A stretch of 64,000 bases of DNA from Cloacibacterium sp047601505. Lineage in GTDB: Bacteria > Bacteroidota > Bacteroidia > Flavobacteriales > Weeksellaceae. The DNA lies in assembly GCF_047601505.1 (NCBI RefSeq), contig NZ_JASGJD010000001.1, positions 2,976,001 through 3,040,000 on the forward strand, read 5' to 3'. Positions 55,051-62,694 of the stretch are shown piece by piece (positions within the stretch are counted from its first letter, which is position 1; the number at the start of each line of letters is the position of its first letter). A program made the translations under genes and the position numbers. The notes beneath the pieces are model-generated. The model was not told where the DNA came from, made no database searches, and saw only the letters and a program-made list of their open reading frames with translations.

Positions 55051-55074
55051 CCGCTGTTGTTGCCGCAACAGCGG
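55051..55074 (-). promoter_or_regulatory. Leader hairpin upstream of SusC gene
   Basis: CCGCTGTTG, 6-base loop, CAACAGCGG: perfect 9-bp GC-rich stem, 46 bp before ATG 55005. A near -7 box (TTACTTTG on the minus strand) lies about 20 bp further upstream, so the hairpin would be in the 5' UTR. It lacks a T-run on the minus strand, so it is not an ordinary terminator; it may act in mRNA stability or attenuation. Confidence 0.5.
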
Positions 55075-55315
55075 TATTTATTTTTCGGTATACAAAGTAA
55101 GTACCTTTGCTTTGAAATTATTTTAACATAATATTATGTTAAAATCAATAAAATATAAATAGATTTTTCCGCAAAAAAACATTACCCCTCTAATTAACAG
55201 CAACTTATATTTTTTTTTATTTCTCTCATTTTTTATGAAGCTTAAAGAACTCTTAATGCAATATGTAATTAATCCCATTAAAAGAGTCGTTAATTTTGCT
55301 TTTAAAATTTGAAAA

Positions 55316-56383
55316 ATGAAAAAAATAGTTTTATTAAGTTTTTATGTTTTGTCATTTAACTTTTTTTTAGCACAATCTGAAAATTTAAACGATTTAAAAA
55401 TTAACGAAGTTCAAGTTATTGGTTCGCACAATTCTTATAAAAAAGCTATTCTTCCGGAAGTTTACAGTTATTTATTAAAAAAAGATTCGCTAAATTTTCT
55501 TCCAAAAATTCAGTATGAGCACATTCCTATTCCTAATCAATTAGATATGGGACTTCGAAATCTTGAAATAGATGTATATGCAGACAGCAAAGGCGGAAAA
55601 TATGCTCATCCGAAAATTTTAGAATTGGTAAAAACTACACAACCTTTTGATCCTGAGAATAAAATGAAAAAACCAGGTTATAAAATGATTCACATTACAG
55701 ATATCGATTACCAAACTCAATATTATACATTAGAAGATTGTTTGAAAGACTTAAAAAAATGGTCTGATGCGCATCCAGATCATAATCTCATTTTCATTAC
55801 ACTTGAGCCAAAAGACGGAAAAACCAATCAATTCGGAACCGAACCAGAGCATTTCACATCTAAACTTTTTGATGATTTAGATAATGAATTAAAAAAATAT
55901 TTAGGTAGAAATAAAATTATCATTCCTGATGATATTCGTGATTCTTATAAAACTTTGAATGACGCTGTTTTAAATAAAAACTGGCCGAAAGTAAAAGATA
56001 CAAAAGGAAAATTTTTATTTGTACTTGACAATAATGGTGAAAACAGAGATTTATACATCAAAGATCATGCTTCTTTGAAGGGGAGAATGATTTTCACCAA
56101 TTCAATGCCCGGAACCCCCGAAGCCGCCGTTTTGTTTATGAATGATCCAAGTTCGAAAATTACTGATTTAGTAAAGCAGGGGTATATTGTCCGAACAAGA
56201 GCCGATGCAGATACAATGGAAGCAAGAAAAGAGGATTATTCGAGATTTGAAAAAGCGAAAGAAAGCGGTGCACAAGTAATTACAACAGATTATTATCAGC
56301 CAAGTAAACTATTTAAATCAAACTATAAAATTAGTTTTGATAACAATACTTACGAAAGAAAAAATCCAGTGAACGGAAAATAG
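55316..56383 (+). CDS. PI-PLC-like (Ca2+-dependent phosphoinositide phospholipase C, C1-like) exported enzyme
   Basis: 355 residues. Signal peptide KKIVLLSFYVLSFNFFLAQS, then a TIM-barrel PLC core: EVQVIGSHNSYKKAI with the first catalytic His, MGLRNLEIDVYADSKGGKYA with Glu/Asp metal ligands and the second His region, HNLIFITLEPKDGKTNQFG, GKFLFVLDNNGE, and VRTRADADTMEARKEDYSRF near the end. This is the Pfam PI-PLC-C1 type. Likely cleaves phosphodiesters of phosphoinositides or similar compounds in the periplasm or outside the cell. Divergent from the SusC gene and followed by its own terminator. Confidence 0.88.
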   Translation: MKKIVLLSFYVLSFNFFLAQSENLNDLKINEVQVIGSHNSYKKAILPEVYSYLLKKDSLNFLPKIQYEHIPIPNQLDMGLRNLEIDVYADSKGGKYAHPKILELVKTTQPFDPENKMKKPGYKMIHITDIDYQTQYYTLEDCLKDLKKWSDAHPDHNLIFITLEPKDGKTNQFGTEPEHFTSKLFDDLDNELKKYLGRNKIIIPDDIRDSYKTLNDAVLNKNWPKVKDTKGKFLFVLDNNGENRDLYIKDHASLKGRMIFTNSMPGTPEAAVLFMNDPSSKITDLVKQGYIVRTRADADTMEARKEDYSRFEKAKESGAQVITTDYYQPSKLFKSNYKISFDNNTYERKNPVNGK

Positions 56384-56412
56384 AATATTTTTACAATTAG
56401 ATTTATTTTTGA

Positions 56413-56447
56413 AAAGGCTATCTACATTCTGATAGTCTTTTCTTTTT
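56413..56447 (+). terminator. Terminator of the PI-PLC-like gene
   Basis: AAAGGCTATC, 8-base loop, GATAGTCTTT, then TCTTTTTT. 10-bp stem with one G-T pair, 30 bp past the stop. Confidence 0.8.
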
Positions 56448-56673
56448 TAATCCAAACTAGAAATATCTATAAGGTGCTATAAAACAATATTTAGCAAGAT
56501 TAATTGATATAAATTAATTATAACAATTGTTTATCCAAGAAAATTCATTTGCCCTTAAGCTCCTAAAATCAAAAAATAGAATAAATTAATCTTTAGAGTT
56601 AAATTAAATTTTAACATAAAGAAACGCAAACACCTATATAATCTGCCAAATCCGCGATAAAACAAAAAATAAA

Positions 56674-58464
56674 TCATTGTCTTTTCACTTCCTGCTTTTC
56701 CAAATCTATTTCAAAATGATCTGCAGGATCGCTGTTTGAAAGCAACGAAAGAATTTTAAAAACAGATTTTAGCTTTACTATAAACAAATCCTGCGATTGG
56801 TTCTGTTGAAAAAAATTTTCTAATGTATGATATTGCTGTAATCTTTCTTTCGGAATATCTTTTTTAGCCAATTCATCGGCAGATTGAAACTTGTACAGAT
56901 CCAGTAAAAGATCTTCAAAATTCCATTTTTTGAAAGTTTCTGATTGAATTCCTTTTTCCTTTAATTGATTTTTATTTTGAACTAATAATAACAAATTTTC
57001 CCCATTCAATTGCTCTGCTTTTTCAATGAAATTTTTCGGCCAATCATTTGGAATTATTCTCAACCGCACCAATTCTTTTAAGTGAAATAACATAAAATCA
57101 TGATACGATTTCGATTGTAAAATATCTTTATTCCAAAGGATTTTATTTTTGTCTTTTTTCAGAATATAATATTCTTTTTCGTATAGTGGAAACAATTCAT
57201 CAAAATTGGGGACATCATTTAAAACTTCCGTTTGAACTTCCAACTGATCTGGAGATTTTATAGTCAATATTTTATATGCCGGAAGATAAGCCGCTAACGA
57301 AGGAACCTGAATATTCACCAGTATTTTATCTCCTATTTTTTTAATTCCGGTATCATTAATGTGCATATGTCCTGCAAAATGAACCTGTAAACCAGCATCT
57401 GTAAATGCTTTTGCAACTTCTTCCTCAGGAACTCTTTCCAACTGCCATTTTTTTTCGCCTAATAAACTTTTAATTTCATTTGTTGCTCCATCATTAAAAT
57501 CAATCATCGGATAATGAGTGAAAGCAATAAGTGTTTTCCCGTTCAATTTTGCTTCCTGAGTAATTTTTTTCACCCATTCAATTAGATGTTTTTTATTCGT
57601 CATCACATTATTGTAACCAATGCTTGCGCCTTTATAATTTGAAGGGTTATTGGGATTTTCATTTAAGTTTTTAGGGATGTAAGTATTTCCATCAATTGCA
57701 ATCATCCAAACTCCTTTTACAGGTTCAACTACATAACTTAAATCAGGAACGGAAAAACCTTTTGAAACTTCATACATTCTCTTGGAATAATCAGCACTTT
57801 GCAAGACTTTTTCGTAAGAATAATTTTTAACTGATTGAATATTAAAAGGAGTGCTCCAAAATAAATTTTCTTTTTTAGGATAAAAGCCAAAGTCTTTTAA
57901 TTCGTCCAAAATTTCCAGATAGCCGGATTCTGCGATGTCTTTTGTAATGATTTTATTATTGACTTTTCCAATATTCTCTTTGCTGTAAATTCCCAGTGGA
58001 TTTCCATCTTCCCCCAAAAAGTCATCTTTTCCCGCGTCTTGACGAAACGGACCCACTGGATCATGATTTCCTGTGGTGATATAAAAATCGATTCCGTATT
58101 GGTGGTGGTAATTTTCTAAAATGTCACGTAATCCACGAATATTATACGTTTGTCCGTCATCCGAAAAATCGCCGGGCATCGCGACAACTTTAATTCCTTT
58201 TTTTGCAATATCATCCAATGCTTTCAGAAAGGCAAAATAGTTTTCATTAAAAATTCTTGTGGAATGCAATTGAGAGTCCATCGTTCTCAAAATCGTTGGT
58301 CTCCCCGTTTTAGGATTAATTATTCCTTTAAAATCATGATCCGAAAAATTTCCATATAGATCCTGAAAATGCACATCGGAAAGAAAAGCAATCTGCACTG
58401 GTTTTTGCTGAGCCAAATAAAAAGAAAACGTAAAAATTAAAAATACATATTTATTCATATACAT
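56674..58464 (-). CDS. Exported calcineurin-like metallophosphoesterase
   Basis: 596 residues. Signal peptide KYVFLIFTFSFYLAQQ (ATG 58464 or the second ATG two codons later). Metallophosphatase motifs in order: IAFLSDVHFQD, VVAMPGDFSDDG, FYITTGNHDP, LIAFTHYPMIDF, VHFAGHMHINDTG, all dimetal ligands present. The C-terminal third has no recognised domain. Acts outside the cytoplasm on phosphomono- or diesters. Convergent with the PI-PLC-like gene, which makes release of phosphate from PLC products a reasonable idea. Confidence 0.93.
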   Translation of the reverse strand: MYMNKYVFLIFTFSFYLAQQKPVQIAFLSDVHFQDLYGNFSDHDFKGIINPKTGRPTILRTMDSQLHSTRIFNENYFAFLKALDDIAKKGIKVVAMPGDFSDDGQTYNIRGLRDILENYHHQYGIDFYITTGNHDPVGPFRQDAGKDDFLGEDGNPLGIYSKENIGKVNNKIITKDIAESGYLEILDELKDFGFYPKKENLFWSTPFNIQSVKNYSYEKVLQSADYSKRMYEVSKGFSVPDLSYVVEPVKGVWMIAIDGNTYIPKNLNENPNNPSNYKGASIGYNNVMTNKKHLIEWVKKITQEAKLNGKTLIAFTHYPMIDFNDGATNEIKSLLGEKKWQLERVPEEEVAKAFTDAGLQVHFAGHMHINDTGIKKIGDKILVNIQVPSLAAYLPAYKILTIKSPDQLEVQTEVLNDVPNFDELFPLYEKEYYILKKDKNKILWNKDILQSKSYHDFMLFHLKELVRLRIIPNDWPKNFIEKAEQLNGENLLLLVQNKNQLKEKGIQSETFKKWNFEDLLLDLYKFQSADELAKKDIPKERLQQYHTLENFFQQNQSQDLFIVKLKSVFKILSLLSNSDPADHFEIDLEKQEVKRQ

Positions 58465-58765
58465 AAATCAAAGTTAAATTTTAGAATTTAAAATTAGTTT
58501 AACTTTATTTTAAATAATTATAAAAAACCGTTGTGAATTTGTAAAAAGAATTTAAATAACTGATAATCAACTAAACCGTAAAGATGCATAAATAAATTAA
58601 TGAACTTAGAGAAGATTAAGAAAATTTTCATTTTTAACTTTGTTAAAAATTTGCGTTTAAAAATCGTAAAATATTAAATATTACCAACTTGAGCCTTTGC
58701 ATTAAAATTTTATCTAAATGCACAACAGGTAATATCTATATCTATTCTAAAATATTCACTAAGGT
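58465..58765. other. Gap between phosphoesterase and S41 gene
   Basis: Non-coding except for a solo IS982-type end at 58714-58730. It contains the phosphoesterase promoter region; no clear TAnnTTTG box. Confidence 0.4.
58714..58730. repeat. Solo IS982-type terminal repeat
   Basis: CTAAATGCACAACAGGT is the exact reverse complement of the left end of the IS982 copy at 37256-37272. No transposase or second end is nearby. Confidence 0.75.
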
Positions 58766-60040
58766 TTAATCAATTTCGTGCAATGCTTTTTTCAGCAAGG
58801 TTTCTTCCTGATTTCCCAGCTCCATAATTGGCATCGACTGAAATTCATTAATCGAAATTGTAGGTGAAATTCCTGAGCTATAATTTCCTCCATTATTGGC
58901 GTTATATAATTTGTATATCATTGGGTGTATCTGCCAAGAAATCTTGGGAGGATTCCGCTTGACATCAATATCCCAGCCTGACATATCTTTTCCTAAAGTT
59001 TTACCACCAATTTGTATTACCTGCATATAAGGTTTTAAATTATTAATAACGGTTTCCGAAGCAGAAGCCGTACTTTCCGTGGTTAAAACATATACTTTTG
59101 AAAGTTCTAAATTTTGGTTGTATAATGTGCTAAAACCTGGTGAGCCGGAATCATAAGCCAATTGCTGTACAAAAGAAAGATGTACTTCGCCACCGTTTTT
59201 GTTGCCTTTATAAATAATGAATGGGGAATTTCCCGAAATTCCTGATGGAATCATTGCACAAAGTGCTGCCGAAGAAGCCAGCATTCCACCGTAATTGTAA
59301 CGTAAATCGAGAATTAATTCAGAAACTCCTGCGGATTTAAATTCTGCAAATTTATTGGCAAAAGATGATGCCATACCGTTTTGAAAACTGTAAATATAGA
59401 GATAGCCAATTTTCTTTCCGTTTTGTTCAAAAATTTTGGAAACCAGGGGTTGGTCAAATGTAAAACTCTGATAAATTGTAATTTCGTTTTCGTTGATAAT
59501 GTTTCCGTTTTCCCAGATTCCGATCATGAGTTTCATTGGTGAAGAGGAGTTGATGATCATCTGTTCAACATTATTCATATTGCCCGAATTAATGGAAGTT
59601 CCGTTAATTTTTGTGATGATCTTTCCACGTTGTAAACCCACGTTTTGAGCTGGGGAATTCTTCAAAACCAGCTTAATGACGGCAAATATTTTTCCGTTTT
59701 GCTGCAAAACCGAATAATCAAAACCATATAAACTTCTTACACTTTTGGAATAAGTGGAAGTATTGTTTTTATCTAAAATCGATGAAAACCGGTCTTTTGG
59801 AGATAGCAGGCTGTTGAAAAAATCTTTTGTCGGAAGACTGTAATCCGGTTTTTTAGGCATTTGTTCCGCCCAATAATAATACCGCTTCATCGAATCCTGA
59901 ACCCAAAGATTCACAGATTCGGTTGTTCCATCCTCAAAATTCGGTCGATATTCTTCATCGTCAATCCTATTACAGGAAAACAATGTAAAAACGGAAAACA
60001 ATGCCAACCATGCTCTCAATAATTCTGTTGTTTTTGTCAT
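58766..60040 (-). CDS. S41-family peptidase lipoprotein with PDZ domain
   Basis: 424 residues from ATG 60040; the start at 60115 would overlap the previous gene and hide the signal. Lipoprotein signal AWLALFSVFTLFSCNRIDDE. N-terminal S41 helical part (VNLWVQDSMKRYYYWAEQMP), PDZ (LVLKNSPAQNVGLQRGKIIT, KINGTSIN), protease core LILDLRYNYGG, VYVLTTESTASASETVINNL with the nucleophile Ser, and IGGKTLGKDMSGWDI. Outer-membrane or periplasmic. 46 bp after the lipoprotein gene at 60087, last in the five-gene series. Confidence 0.9.
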   Translation of the reverse strand: MTKTTELLRAWLALFSVFTLFSCNRIDDEEYRPNFEDGTTESVNLWVQDSMKRYYYWAEQMPKKPDYSLPTKDFFNSLLSPKDRFSSILDKNNTSTYSKSVRSLYGFDYSVLQQNGKIFAVIKLVLKNSPAQNVGLQRGKIITKINGTSINSGNMNNVEQMIINSSSPMKLMIGIWENGNIINENEITIYQSFTFDQPLVSKIFEQNGKKIGYLYIYSFQNGMASSFANKFAEFKSAGVSELILDLRYNYGGMLASSAALCAMIPSGISGNSPFIIYKGNKNGGEVHLSFVQQLAYDSGSPGFSTLYNQNLELSKVYVLTTESTASASETVINNLKPYMQVIQIGGKTLGKDMSGWDIDVKRNPPKISWQIHPMIYKLYNANNGGNYSSGISPTISINEFQSMPIMELGNQEETLLKKALHEID

Positions 60041-60086
60041 TAACTTTGCTGAATCTTTAATTTCTGAACCTATTGAAAATTTGATT

Positions 60087-60857
60087 TTACAAATAATCGG
60101 CAACATCAATATCACCCTTTACCGTCCACGTTCCATTTTCCTGTTTTTCCTGAAGTACAATCATATTCACTCTGTCATTATTGATATACACCTGTTTAAG
60201 AGTTACTATAATTGGACTCGCACCGATATAAGGCTCGCTTGTTCCTGTTTTATAAAGTTCCAAATAAACAGGAGCACTGGTATTGAAATTATTGTAGATT
60301 TTAACTGCAGTAAATTCCTTTTTGCCTATTTCATCAAAGGTTGCCAAGACGGCTCCGTTGTTTCTTCGTAAAATGCCTTTTACATTTTCCAGATTACTTC
60401 CTGAAAATTCTCCCAGATTCGGAAAGATAAATTCATAACCAATTCTTCCGAGATTAACAGTTGGTTTTACAGCGGAAGCTTGTAAGAAAATTCCCGGAAG
60501 ATTGAAAAAGTTCAACGTCTTGTAATCTTCTGCGTTATCGTAGGTGATATTGAAGGTTTTGATTTCTGCTCCAGTGGCATTGTTATAAATACCGAGAACA
60601 TCGGTTTCTCCTTTATCTAAAACGAATTTCAGCTGAGTGGTAATATTGTTGGTGTACGATGTATTTCCACCAATGGAAACAGGTTCGCCATTCAGCCGAA
60701 GCTGTAAAACATCGGGTTTGGAATAGCCTTTAACATTTACTTCTGCAGGTTTTTGGGCTACATCATAAGGTTGCAATGTTTCATCTGTGCAGGAAAGCAA
60801 ACTCATTGCTATTATTGAACAGACAATAAGTTTTTTAATTATTTTAAATTTACTCAT
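60087..60857 (-). CDS. Predicted lipoprotein, function unknown
   Basis: 256 residues. Lipoprotein signal KLIVCSIIAMSLLSCTDETL with lipobox LLSC, then a beta-rich body, with two Ig- or DUF4397-like halves suggested by LRLNGEPVSIGGNTSYTNNI and GRIGYEFIFPNLGEFSGSNL, and an end NMIVLQEKQENGTWTVKGDI. Family not recognised. Placed between the membrane protein and the S41 lipoprotein in the same orientation, so it may be a surface partner of the peptidase. Confidence 0.75.
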   Translation of the reverse strand: MSKFKIIKKLIVCSIIAMSLLSCTDETLQPYDVAQKPAEVNVKGYSKPDVLQLRLNGEPVSIGGNTSYTNNITTQLKFVLDKGETDVLGIYNNATGAEIKTFNITYDNAEDYKTLNFFNLPGIFLQASAVKPTVNLGRIGYEFIFPNLGEFSGSNLENVKGILRRNNGAVLATFDEIGKKEFTAVKIYNNFNTSAPVYLELYKTGTSEPYIGASPIIVTLKQVYINNDRVNMIVLQEKQENGTWTVKGDIDVADYL

Positions 60858-60920
60858 ATTACCTTTATTTTCATTTAGGAATTCGGAAATTTTCGATTTT
60901 TTTTAGTTTATTTTTTTAAA

Positions 60921-60957
60921 ACTGCCCTGTGCTTTAATCTCAAAAACAAAGGACAGT
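60921..60957 (-). terminator. Possible terminator after the 177-residue gene
   Basis: On the minus strand ACTGTCC and GGGCAGT pair (one G-T) around a 23-base loop, then TTTT. Weak stem. Confidence 0.4.
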
Positions 60958-60972
60958 GATTTTAAAATGTTA

Positions 60973-61506
60973 TTAGTTGGCAGGGCAGGTTTTGGTATAT
61001 CCGTATTTCAACAAATAAGCAACAAGCCCAATTATAATAGAAAAAACTGCTGCAGGAAGACCTGAAGCAAAAGCAGGAATCAGAGCAAGAAGAACCGCTT
61101 TAATGATTCCTTTTATATCCAGTTCGCCACCGTCTATCAATTCCCCTGCTACTGCACAAAATATCTTCTGTACTTTTTTCTTTATTCTTCTGAATCGGAA
61201 TCTTAACCATTCAGGCAAAGCCAGCCACTGTACTTCCTGAGCATAGTTGAGCTGAAATCCCTCTAATTCTGTAGTCATCATTGCCACATTTCCTGCGGAT
61301 TTTGCAAATGCTTCCCCGACGATATCGTCACCATCATCGTCAATGGTCTCCAGATAGCTTTGCACTGCAGGATTCAGGATTTCCCTATCTGCATAGTTCT
61401 GTATTGCAAATTCGTCTCTCTGTGCAAGAGAGCGGGATTCGTTCTCAATATACTGTACCCAGCTATCGGTAACATCGTCTTTTGTTTTGAAAATAATATC
61501 TGCCAT
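60973..61506 (-). CDS. Unknown protein with C-terminal membrane helices
   Basis: 177 residues, not recognised. N-terminal 110 residues are acidic/helical (VTDSWVQYIENESRSLAQRD, SYLETIDDDGDDIVGE), then a strongly basic stretch RFRFRRIKKKVQKIF, then hydrophobic IIKAVLLALIPAFASGLPAA and VFSIIIGLVAYLLKYGY, ending KTCPAN. No signal peptide. Two Cys flank the hydrophobic part. The layout (soluble part, basic patch, hairpin of helices) resembles small pore-forming or bacteriocin-like proteins, but this is only a resemblance. It lies between a T9SS cargo gene and a lipoprotein gene. Confidence 0.65.
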   Translation of the reverse strand: MADIIFKTKDDVTDSWVQYIENESRSLAQRDEFAIQNYADREILNPAVQSYLETIDDDGDDIVGEAFAKSAGNVAMMTTELEGFQLNYAQEVQWLALPEWLRFRFRRIKKKVQKIFCAVAGELIDGGELDIKGIIKAVLLALIPAFASGLPAAVFSIIIGLVAYLLKYGYTKTCPAN

Positions 61507-61585
61507 TGTTTTTTATTTTATGATTTGGTAGATAAAAACATAAACTTCGGAAAGGAATTATTACCGAGGCTTATGATAAAAAGTA

Positions 61586-62620
61586 TTATTTTTTAATAAA
61601 CTTCGTTGTGCTTAGTTTGCCGTTGGTTTCTACCGCCAGGGTATATACCCCTTTTTGCAATGCACTTACGTTAAGCTGCCCGTTGGTTACAGCTTTGCTT
61701 AGCACCTTTTGCCCCACAGCATTGTAGACGGCTACGTTGGCTTTGGTTACCTGTTTTAGGTAAAGCACTTCTGCAACAGGATTTGGATATATTGTTACGT
61801 TTGCAGATTTACCTTTAGCGTCTGCTGTAGATAAATTTTCTTCTGTAGCAAAAACCTGCATCTCATCTATTTGGAAAGTCAAACTTGCATTTGGATAAGC
61901 GTTACTACTAAAAGGAGTAGTATTGAATCCTGCCGGAAAACCATTTGCAAAGTTACGGTTTGTCCAAAAACCTAAATAGATTTTTTTGCCGGCATACTGG
62001 GAAAGGTCTGCCGTTGCCTGTGCAAACAAAGCATTACCTTCTGCAATATAATCAGCATTTGTAATTTTTAATTCTTTAGGGATTAAAGAAGAAGATAAAC
62101 CATTAACAGCAACATCCGCTACGATGGCAGAACGCAATGCCTGGAAGTCGGAAACATCAGGCACCGGTTTTGCCGGGGTGCTTACGTACACAAAAACACT
62201 ACGGTTAGTATTATTAGATGTAGAAGTGCTATTGTAGGCAATCAATCTTCCAATCATTGCTGCCAAGGTAATCTCTCCTCCATATCCTGATAAATCGATC
62301 TCCGGAGAAATCGCCCAGTCTTCAACATCATTTCCATAATCAGGCTTGAAGTTAGCCGGACTACCAACTACATTAGGTATATAGACACTGTATCTCAAAA
62401 CCCCGTCAGGTGATACTTCCTCATACATACTTGGCGTTGCTGCCTGACGAACTACATGCTTTCCAACATTCCATGTATTATTGTTATTATTTCCATCATA
62501 GAACTGCCAACCGGCTATTTCTGCAGGAGTATCAAATGTAGTTTCCCATGCAGTATACAGGTTTTGTGATTTTATGCTGATACTTAGCAATACCGCCAAG
62601 CTGATAACTATTTGTTTCAT
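61586..62620 (-). CDS. T9SS cargo protein with choice-of-anchor-J-like domain
   Basis: 344 residues. Signal peptide KQIVISLAVLLSISIKSQ, then a jelly-roll domain of the cleaved-adhesin/choice-of-anchor J type (YTAWETTFDTPAEIAGWQFY, DVEDWAISPEIDLSGYGGEI, GKKIYLGFWTNRNFANGFPA, FQIDEMQVF), and a type A type IX sorting domain at the end (VTIYPNPVAEVLYLKQ, NVAVYNAVGQKVLSKAV, LQKGVYTLAVETNGKLSTTK, FIKK). Secreted and probably attached to the cell surface. Confidence 0.92.
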   Translation of the reverse strand: MKQIVISLAVLLSISIKSQNLYTAWETTFDTPAEIAGWQFYDGNNNNNTWNVGKHVVRQAATPSMYEEVSPDGVLRYSVYIPNVVGSPANFKPDYGNDVEDWAISPEIDLSGYGGEITLAAMIGRLIAYNSTSTSNNTNRSVFVYVSTPAKPVPDVSDFQALRSAIVADVAVNGLSSSLIPKELKITNADYIAEGNALFAQATADLSQYAGKKIYLGFWTNRNFANGFPAGFNTTPFSSNAYPNASLTFQIDEMQVFATEENLSTADAKGKSANVTIYPNPVAEVLYLKQVTKANVAVYNAVGQKVLSKAVTNGQLNVSALQKGVYTLAVETNGKLSTTKFIKK

Positions 62621-62629
62621 ATTTTCTAA

Positions 62630-62669
62630 AAATAAAAACAGGCAACAGCAGCGTTTATCGTGCCGCTGC
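62630..62669 (-). terminator. Terminator of the beta-helix lipoprotein gene
   Basis: On the minus strand GCAGCG and CGCTGC arms (62648-62669) with extra flanking pairs, followed by TGTTTTTATTTTT. 26 bp past the stop at 62695. Confidence 0.7.
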
Positions 62670-62694
62670 CCGTTAGGATTAAACTTTTATTGAA

